Assembly: GCA_022843485.1 (NCBI GenBank) | Contig: JALHNM010000001.1 | Location: 248,001 to 312,000, forward strand | Direction: 5' to 3' | Origin: Fimbriimonadaceae bacterium | Lineage (GTDB): Bacteria > Armatimonadota > Fimbriimonadia > Fimbriimonadales > Fimbriimonadaceae | DNA: 64,000 bases | Part shown: positions 58,915 to 64,000 of the stretch, one piece after another | How positions within the stretch are numbered: position 1 is the stretch's first letter | Layout of the letters: the number at the start of each line of letters is the position of its first letter | Position numbers and translations under genes: made by a program | The notes under the pieces: model-generated | What the model saw: only the letters and a program-made list of their open reading frames with translations | Told to the model about the DNA's origin: nothing | The model's database searches: none

Positions 58915-60464
58915 GAGCGCACCTTGACCCGGCCTTCGGGCTTCGCGGCGATCGGAGACTTCGCCTTGACGAACTCGACGAGGGCGTCGATGTCGAGGAA
59001 GCCGGTGTCGGTCCGGGCGCCTTTGGCGTCACGCAGAGCCTCGTGCCCGTCGCCCCCGCCCGCTGTGAAACTGTTCAGAGTCACCCGGTAGGTCTTACTC
59101 GGATCGAGCGGGGCTCCCGAGATTCGGGCATTCGTCACCCGGCTCCCGGCCGGCTTGGTCGCGTCGAGTTCGTAGCTCGTGCCGGCCGAGGGGTAGAGGA
59201 GTCCGCCTCCGAACTGAGGGGCGCGCGAGGCCCCATGCTCGAGGGCCGCGAGGATCTCGGATCCGGTGAGGTCAACGAGCACGAGGCTGTTATTGAACGG
59301 TTGCACTTCGATCGCGTCGCCGAACGTGACGTCCCCCGCCTCGAGGCTCGACCGGACCCCACCGGCGTTCATAAAGGCCGCGACCGAGCCCATGCCAACG
59401 GTCTTGGCGAGCATGGCGTCCGCGATCACGTTGCCCATCAGGCTCTCGCCGTCGACCGCCTCGCGGGGCAGGGTCGTCGTCACAGAGCCGACCTTCTCGG
59501 CCTTGAGGGTGGCGATCGGCCGGGCGAAGGCGGCCACCATGGCGGCGATCGTGGGGTCCTCCTCGATGAGCGGGCTCACAAGGATCGGGGCTTCGTCGGT
59601 CCAGGACTCGACTTCGCCGCTCGCGTCGAACTTCACTTCCAGCCGGCCGAACACCTTGCCCCACTCCCACGCTTGTGCCACCAGCGTCGTCTTGCCGTCC
59701 GCGTCCTTGACCACAGTCGGATAGGCCCCTCTCGAGGTGAGGAACGGTTGCTGGGGGTACCGGCCGAGGAGGGTGTGGCTGTGGCCGCCGACCACGACAT
59801 CGACCCCGCGGAGTTGCCCGGCGAGCTCCAAGTCCTGCGTGAATCCGATATGGCTCAGGAGCACGATCTTGTCGACGCCTTGCGCTCGGAGGCCGTCTAC
59901 CGCGCCCTGGACGCTCTCGCGCAACGGGAGCATCGTGACGTTCGGGCCCGGGTTCGCGATGGTCGGGAGGTCGGTCGTGACGCACCCGACCACTCCGACT
60001 TTTTCGCCCCCGACCTCGATGACCGTCGAGGGCTTGATGAGGTCCTTCAGCAGCGGCTCCTTCGAGACGTCGAGGTTCGCGGCGAGCACCGGGAACTTGG
60101 CCAGGCGGGCGAAGTCGGCGAGGGGGGCGGGCCCCCGGTCGAATTCGTGGTTCCCCGCCGCCATCGCTTGGTAGCCGGCCGCGTTCATAAACGCAAGGTC
60201 GGCGAGCCCAACGTACACGTTGAAGTACAGCGTCCCTTGGAACGTGTCCCCGGCGTTGAGGAGGATCGGGTTGGTCGACTCCGCCTTGAGGCGACGGATG
60301 AGGGTGGCCTGTCGGGCGTAGCCACCGAGGTCGAACTGCCTCGTCCGGTTCGGTTCGACGTGTCCGTGGAGGTCGTTCGTGTGGAGGATCGTAAGGGTGA
60401 AGTCCGCCGTCGCGAACGGGGCGGCGGCGATCGCGAGGAGGAGGGCGAGCGGGCGGGCGGTCAT
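58911..60464 (-). CDS. Secreted 5'-nucleotidase/UshA family metallophosphatase
   Basis: The 517-residue protein has a signal peptide (LALLLAIAAAPFATA, cleavage near residue 20), a calcineurin-type domain with LTILHTNDLHGHVEPNRT, LLNAGDTFQGTLYFN, AMAAGNHEFDRG and VVVGGHSHTLLGRYPQ, and a C-terminal 5'-nucleotidase domain (MNAGGVRSSLEAGDVTFGDAIEVQPFNNSLVLVDLTG, then TAGGGDGHEAL). UshA-type enzymes release nucleosides and phosphate from extracellular nucleotides. A TAAAAC-like box stands 7 bases before the ATG. Confidence 0.93.
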   Translation of the reverse strand: MTARPLALLLAIAAAPFATADFTLTILHTNDLHGHVEPNRTRQFDLGGYARQATLIRRLKAESTNPILLNAGDTFQGTLYFNVYVGLADLAFMNAAGYQAMAAGNHEFDRGPAPLADFARLAKFPVLAANLDVSKEPLLKDLIKPSTVIEVGGEKVGVVGCVTTDLPTIANPGPNVTMLPLRESVQGAVDGLRAQGVDKIVLLSHIGFTQDLELAGQLRGVDVVVGGHSHTLLGRYPQQPFLTSRGAYPTVVKDADGKTTLVAQAWEWGKVFGRLEVKFDASGEVESWTDEAPILVSPLIEEDPTIAAMVAAFARPIATLKAEKVGSVTTTLPREAVDGESLMGNVIADAMLAKTVGMGSVAAFMNAGGVRSSLEAGDVTFGDAIEVQPFNNSLVLVDLTGSEILAALEHGASRAPQFGGGLLYPSAGTSYELDATKPAGSRVTNARISGAPLDPSKTYRVTLNSFTAGGGDGHEALRDAKGARTDTGFLDIDALVEFVKAKSPIAAKPEGRVKVRS

Positions 60465-60495
60465 GCCCGGGGTTTTACCGGACGGGCGCGGGCGG

Positions 60496-61389
60496 TCAGG
60501 TCAGGCCGACCCAGTCGGGGCCTGCCCGTTCGAGCCAGCGCGAACGTACGGCGTCGAACTCGGCGGCTGGAAGCGGCCCGCGGGCGAGGACCGCAGCGTT
60601 CTCGCGCCATCGTCCGGGCCGGGTCGTGCCGACGATCATCGTCGAGACCCCGCGGCAGGAGGCGGTGAAGCGCAACGCCGTATCGAGGGCCCGGGTGGGG
60701 TCGCCCGCCCACTCGTAGTCCAGCTCCCGGAGTCGGTCGAAGTACGGCCTCCGGTAGGGGCTCTCGGGCGGGGTGTCGCTGGCCCAGACCGCGTTCGCGA
60801 CCGGCCGCTTGACGATCACCCCGACCCCCTGTTCGGCCGCGAGGGGGAGCACAAGGTCGATGGCCTCCTGGTCGCAGACGCTCACCGAGATCTGGATCGC
60901 GTCGAAGTGCCCGCTCTCGACCGCCCACCGGGCCGCCTCGCCGTCGCCGCTGTAGCCGACGAAACGGGTCTGGCCCCTCTCCTGGGCGCGCTTCACGACC
61001 TCGATGACGTCGCCTTGCTGCAGGGTCTCGAGCGGGCAGCTGTGGAGTTGAAGGAGGTCGACCCGGTCGGTCCGGAGCTCCCGGAGCGAGCGTTCGATCC
61101 CGGCCGTCATCATGGCGGGCGTCCAGTCGTCACCCTCGAGCCCTGCGGCGTGGCCGGTCTTCGTGAAGAGCGCGAACTCGTCGCGGCGATGGCCGATCGC
61201 CTTGCCGATCTTCGTCTCCGAGTCCATGTAGCACTCGGCGGTGTCGATGACATTGAGCCCGTCGTCAAGGGCCGAGTTCAGCACGGCGCTACAGTCCTCG
61301 CCCTGCGGCAGCATGTAGCCGATCTCGCTCGTCCCCATCCCGAGCACCGTCACCTCGATCCCCGTCTTCCCCAGTTCCCGATGCTCCAT
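60496..61389 (-). CDS. Aldo/keto reductase
   Basis: The 297-residue TIM-barrel NADPH-dependent oxidoreductase has GMGTSEIGYMLP near the start, DTAECYMDSETKIGKAI with the catalytic Tyr54 and Asp49, TKTGHAAGLEG with the catalytic Lys, VDLLQLHSC with His, and VSVCDQEAIDLVLPLAAEQGVGVIVKRPVANAVW near the cofactor site. It resembles the group of AKRs acting on sugar-type aldehydes, but the substrate is unknown. The SD is GGAACGGA directly before the ATG. Confidence 0.9.
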   Translation of the reverse strand: MEHRELGKTGIEVTVLGMGTSEIGYMLPQGEDCSAVLNSALDDGLNVIDTAECYMDSETKIGKAIGHRRDEFALFTKTGHAAGLEGDDWTPAMMTAGIERSLRELRTDRVDLLQLHSCPLETLQQGDVIEVVKRAQERGQTRFVGYSGDGEAARWAVESGHFDAIQISVSVCDQEAIDLVLPLAAEQGVGVIVKRPVANAVWASDTPPESPYRRPYFDRLRELDYEWAGDPTRALDTALRFTASCRGVSTMIVGTTRPGRWRENAAVLARGPLPAAEFDAVRSRWLERAGPDWVGLT

Positions 61390-61438
61390 TCCGTTCCCAT
61401 CCGCTCATCGCGCCGAGCGGTGTGCGACACTCACACGG

Positions 61439-61444
61439 TACCAT
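61439..61444 (+). promoter_or_regulatory. -10 box TACCAT of the ATPase-DUF3226 pair
   Basis: TACCAT is followed by 6 bases and the GTG at 61451. It lies in the 61-base spacer to the divergent aldo/keto reductase gene. This means the pair, though foreign-looking in composition, has the host's promoter geometry. Confidence 0.45.
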
Positions 61445-61450
61445 TTCACC

Positions 61451-62548
61451 GTGACCATGCGGGCAGATCGCCTAGAGATTCACGGCTACCGGGGCTTCCA
61501 GCACTTCTCGATTCCTCATTTGGCTCGAGTCAACCTGCTCGTAGGAAAAAACAATTCCGGCAAAACTACGTTATTGGAAGCGATGCGCATTGGAGTTAGT
61601 CAAAATCCTGTTCAATCACTCGTCGCCTCTGCTAATCGACGACAAGAGTACGTGCAGCTACTGTCGGAGACCGGGGCTTTTCCGGCTCCTCGACGGGTGC
61701 CTTCGCAAGTAGACATCTCGCACTCTTTTTTTGGACACGAGCCCCAGGCCGACAGTGCGATCCAGATCCGTATCGACGCAAGTGTCGAGACAACCGTTAC
61801 TCTAGAGGAGCTAGAGGAGACTCCATCGCTCCCCTTCCTCTTCGATGAAGGGAGCTTCCCAGACCTGTCGTTGATAGCCCGCAGAGGAGAGGAAAGGGTC
61901 GAGGTTGCGTATGCATCTTCTGAGGGGCTAGTGTTCGAGTCGCGCAGGGCTCCCTCGCGGGTCGTTGGCGAGCCGGGAGACGTTCCATTTGTGGCGACTA
62001 GTGGTATGACAGATCGATTACTAGTTGTTGCATGGAACCGAGTCGTGACGATGTCCGCTGAAGACAAGATTGTTCGCGCGCTGCAGCTCTTGCACTCTGA
62101 TATTGTCGATCTCAAGGCTCTTCAGCCGGATGGAAATGCCTCTCGCGGATTCTTGGCGTACGTGCTTGTGCAAGAAAGCGATGGTTCCCGCTACCCGATT
62201 GGCTCTTACGGCGACGGCATGAAGCGATTGCTTGGACTGGCCCTCCTGGTGGCTAGTCTGCGGGACGACCTCTTGCTGGTCGATGAGATCGATACGGGGT
62301 TGCACTACAGTGTGTTGCCCGAAATGTGGAAGCTTTTAGTCCTTGGGGCCACAGACGCAAATTTTCAGGTAGTCGCTACGACCCACAGCTGGGATTGTAT
62401 CGACGGGCTCCGAGAGTTTATGCTTCGAAATCCCGAATATGCCGACACCGTGGCGGTGCACAAGGTGATCGCCGGGCAGAACATGGCCGTCTCGTTCACG
62501 GGAGAGGATCTCGTCTTAGCCTTAAAAGGCGGAGTGGAGCTACGCTAG
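61451..62548 (+). CDS. AAA family ATPase (OLD/RecF-like), likely defence component
   Basis: The 365-residue ABC-type (RecF/OLD-like) ATPase has LEIHGYRGFQHFSI at its N-terminus, Walker A VGKNNSGKTT (residues 31-40), the signature-like IGSYGDGMKRLLGLALLVASL (250-270), Walker B LLLVDEIDTGLH (Asp278, Glu279) and the H-loop VVATTHSWD (His312). It has no C-terminal TOPRIM domain of its own; that role appears to be in the next gene. The start is GTG at 61451 or ATG at 61457. GC is far lower than the surroundings (one 60-base line counts 24/60). Confidence 0.85.
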   Translation: MTMRADRLEIHGYRGFQHFSIPHLARVNLLVGKNNSGKTTLLEAMRIGVSQNPVQSLVASANRRQEYVQLLSETGAFPAPRRVPSQVDISHSFFGHEPQADSAIQIRIDASVETTVTLEELEETPSLPFLFDEGSFPDLSLIARRGEERVEVAYASSEGLVFESRRAPSRVVGEPGDVPFVATSGMTDRLLVVAWNRVVTMSAEDKIVRALQLLHSDIVDLKALQPDGNASRGFLAYVLVQESDGSRYPIGSYGDGMKRLLGLALLVASLRDDLLLVDEIDTGLHYSVLPEMWKLLVLGATDANFQVVATTHSWDCIDGLREFMLRNPEYADTVAVHKVIAGQNMAVSFTGEDLVLALKGGVELR

Positions 62549-63259
62549 ATGACCTTCGATGGTCGGATTTTGGTCGAGGGGAGTACAGACCGTCACGTCT
62601 TGCACGCTCTGCTAACCCGCGAGTTCAGCCAGCGCGGGTGCAGCCTTCGGAAAGGAGTCAACGATGTCCCAAATGGAGAGCGAAGTTCGGAGGTTCTGAT
62701 CGCAATCCCAAGGGAACTCGATGGGGAGGCTGACGGCGATAGTGGTGTCATCAAGGTCATTGGACTTCAGGTTCTTACCGCAGAGGTTCCAACCGCATTC
62801 GTTGTGGACGCGGATCTCGACACTGGTGTGTCCAGAAGATGGGAATCCATAAAGTCCAAGCTCAAGAAGGCCGACTTTACCGAATCCTTGCCCGAAGAGA
62901 TGCCGACAGGCGGGTTCGTAGGCACGAAGGTGGCAGGTTCGGTGCCCATCGGAGTCTGGATCATGCCTGACAATCTCAAGCCAGGGACGTTAGAGACGTT
63001 CCTCTCTCGCCTCGTTGTGTCGGATGACGGACTGTTCGAACATGCGCGTCAATCGACCGAGAAGGCTGTCGGTCTAGGCGCCAAGTTTTCTCCCAATCAT
63101 ACAGACAAGGCAAACCTTTACTGCTGGCTTGCTTGGCAGAGACCCCCAGGGCTTCCCTTTGGACAGGCGGTAACGAAGGGATACTTCTCCCAAATCGATG
63201 ATCCGCTCGCAAAGTCCTTCCTCGAGTGGTGCCTGAGAGTGTTCTTCCCCGGCAGCTGA
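62549..63259 (+). CDS. DUF3226 / TOPRIM-like protein, partner of the AAA ATPase
   Basis: The 236-residue protein fits DUF3226: VEGSTDRHVLHALL at residues 9-22 (Glu10 of the TOPRIM-like VEG), FVVDADLDTG (Asp87 and Asp89), VWIMPDNLKPGTLETFLSRL (about 136-155), DKANLYCWLAWQRPPGLPFGQAV and a FLEWCLRVFF end. The Glu and Asp-x-Asp pattern is that of metal-dependent TOPRIM nucleases. It starts directly after the ATPase TAG stop with no gap. Pairing of an OLD-like ATPase with a TOPRIM-type partner recalls the two-gene PARIS (AriA-AriB) system, but the family here is DUF3226, not DUF4435. Confidence 0.75.
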   Translation: MTFDGRILVEGSTDRHVLHALLTREFSQRGCSLRKGVNDVPNGERSSEVLIAIPRELDGEADGDSGVIKVIGLQVLTAEVPTAFVVDADLDTGVSRRWESIKSKLKKADFTESLPEEMPTGGFVGTKVAGSVPIGVWIMPDNLKPGTLETFLSRLVVSDDGLFEHARQSTEKAVGLGAKFSPNHTDKANLYCWLAWQRPPGLPFGQAVTKGYFSQIDDPLAKSFLEWCLRVFFPGS

Positions 63260-63292
63260 GATACGATCCGTCCGGACGACGCTGTCCGTTAA

Positions 63293-64000
63293 TCATTCGG
63301 CGCTGAAGGGGCGGACGTGTGCCTTTGCCTGCAGTTCCTCGACCAGCGTTCGATTGCCCATCCGGGTGCCGTCGGTGGTTGCGGTTGCGGCGCCGGCGGC
63401 GGTTCCGAGGCGGAGCGCCTCGGGGAGCGGCAGCCCTCGCTCGAGGCCGCAGAGGAACCCACCGATGAGCGAGTCCCCACTCCCGATCGTGCTCCTGGCC
63501 TCGACGGGGATCGGGCTGGCGACGAACTCTCCGTCCGCACCGACGGCGACGGCCCCTTCGGCCCCCAGGCTCACGATGGCGACGGGGTCGGGCGCCCCGC
63601 CCGCGGATTGACGCTCTCGAAGCGCCCTGGCCGCGGCGAGGGCGTGTCCCGTCGTCGTGACGGGTGCCCCCAGGAACCGGGCCGCCTCGTTCGCGTTCGG
63701 CTTGACGAGGGAGGGCCCCGCTTGGAGCCCCTCGACGAACGGGATCCCGTCCGCATCGAGCACCCAGGGCACCCCGTTTGAGCGGGCCATCTCCCCAAGG
63801 ACTCGGTAGGCGAAGTCGGGGAGGCCGGGCGGGAGCGACCCCCCGACCGCGAGCCAGCCGCACCGGGGGAGCCAGGCGGCGACGCGGGACAGGAGCGTCT
63901 CCCAGGCCAGGCCGTCGATGGGCGGCCCAGGGTCGCTGAAAGCGGTCGGCGGGCGTCCCGATCCGTCCTCCACGCTGACGTTGGTCCGGGTCTCAGCGTC
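63293..64000 (-). CDS. PfkB-family sugar-phosphate kinase (1-phosphofructokinase/tagatose-6-phosphate kinase type), 5'-truncated
   Basis: The frame is open to the window edge, so the N-terminus is missing; 235 residues remain. Visible landmarks are AETRTNVSVED at the edge (the ETRxN strand of the 1-PFK/LacC subfamily), VGGSLPPGLPD, DADG, VKPNANEAARFLGAPV, and the PfkB signature region STIGSGDSLIGGFLCGLERG with the catalytic Asp and anion hole. The TTxxGTRMGN end follows. It phosphorylates fructose 1-phosphate or a similar ketose phosphate. It faces the DUF3226 gene with a 33-base gap. Confidence 0.9.
   Translation of the reverse strand, partial: DAETRTNVSVEDGSGRPPTAFSDPGPPIDGLAWETLLSRVAAWLPRCGWLAVGGSLPPGLPDFAYRVLGEMARSNGVPWVLDADGIPFVEGLQAGPSLVKPNANEAARFLGAPVTTTGHALAAARALRERQSAGGAPDPVAIVSLGAEGAVAVGADGEFVASPIPVEARSTIGSGDSLIGGFLCGLERGLPLPEALRLGTAAGAATATTDGTRMGNRTLVEELQAKAHVRPFSAE

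Noticed and set aside
61451-63259. The ATPase-DUF3226 pair as part of a prophage or transposon
   Set aside because: No integrase, transposase, att-like repeat or tRNA lies at the edges; only the two genes show low GC, so a larger mobile element is not supported by this window.

Overview
This 64 kb window is a contiguous, gene-dense stretch of a GC-rich bacterial chromosome. It carries about 67 protein genes, one tRNA, no rRNA, no CRISPR array and no recognisable insertion sequence or phage. Lipoprotein processing (lgt), flagellin, a cytochrome bd oxidase, an exosortase-type exopolysaccharide locus, SelB and type II dehydroquinase fit a motile, free-living bacterium. The sorting signals, the choice-of-anchor B protein with its added C-terminal domain, and DUF5107-TPR and DUF255-type proteins make me think of Armatimonadota (Fimbriimonadia) or a neighbouring phylum. 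That is an impression without a database search, and I hold it loosely.

Layout. 1-6.3 kb: end of a TatD nuclease, a DUF5107-like/TPR protein, a small run of cell-envelope proteins of unknown role, a THUMP-like methyltransferase and a LuxR/PAS regulator. 6.5-10.3 kb: cydAB, pdxS and rpsU (TTG start). 10.3-14.4 kb: a pgpH-ybeY-dgkA-corC block in which dgkA is fused to a PAP2-like domain. 14.4-15.2 kb: a lower-GC patch with one membrane protein. 15.2-18.6 kb: acyltransferase, rhomboid-TPR, YebC and a CmoB-like methyltransferase. 18.7-25.7 kb: three tandem, translationally coupled TPR-GT41 (O-GlcNAc-transferase-like) genes facing a flagellin gene that has a textbook terminator. 25.9-30.8 kb: a surface beta-propeller-type protein, glycosylasparaginase, and selB, which has only a CTG start. 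30.8-37.5 kb: a degenerate ABC ATPase, M24 peptidase, aroQ, Trm112, a glycosyltransferase and two ABC ATPase genes. 37.5-46.7 kb: band-7 protein, a YjfB-like motility peptide, the gatC-gatA-ispE-MobA-like operon, a DUF255 protein without its CxxC, tRNA-Ser(CGA) and PPK2. 46.7-51.7 kb: epsI, exosortase, two GT4 enzymes and a priming sugar transferase, forming an exopolysaccharide locus. 51.7-58.0 kb: J-domain membrane protein, lgt, lipoprotein, pyrC-pyrB-pyrR and RNase HIII. 58.0-61.4 kb: DapA-like lyase, UshA-like nucleotidase and aldo/keto reductase. 61.4-63.3 kb: a markedly lower-GC pair, an AAA ATPase plus a DUF3226/TOPRIM-like protein, the best candidate for a defence system. The window ends inside a PfkB-family sugar-phosphate kinase.

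Two genome-wide habits stand out. First, many genes that head an operon have a TANNNT/CATAAT box only 5-9 bases before the start codon. The same box lies 10 bases before the tRNA gene, so it is very likely the -10 element and these mRNAs are probably leaderless. Second, genes are packed by stop/start overlaps (ATGA, GTGA, TAATG), and three convergent pairs even share one palindromic CTAG as both stop codons.
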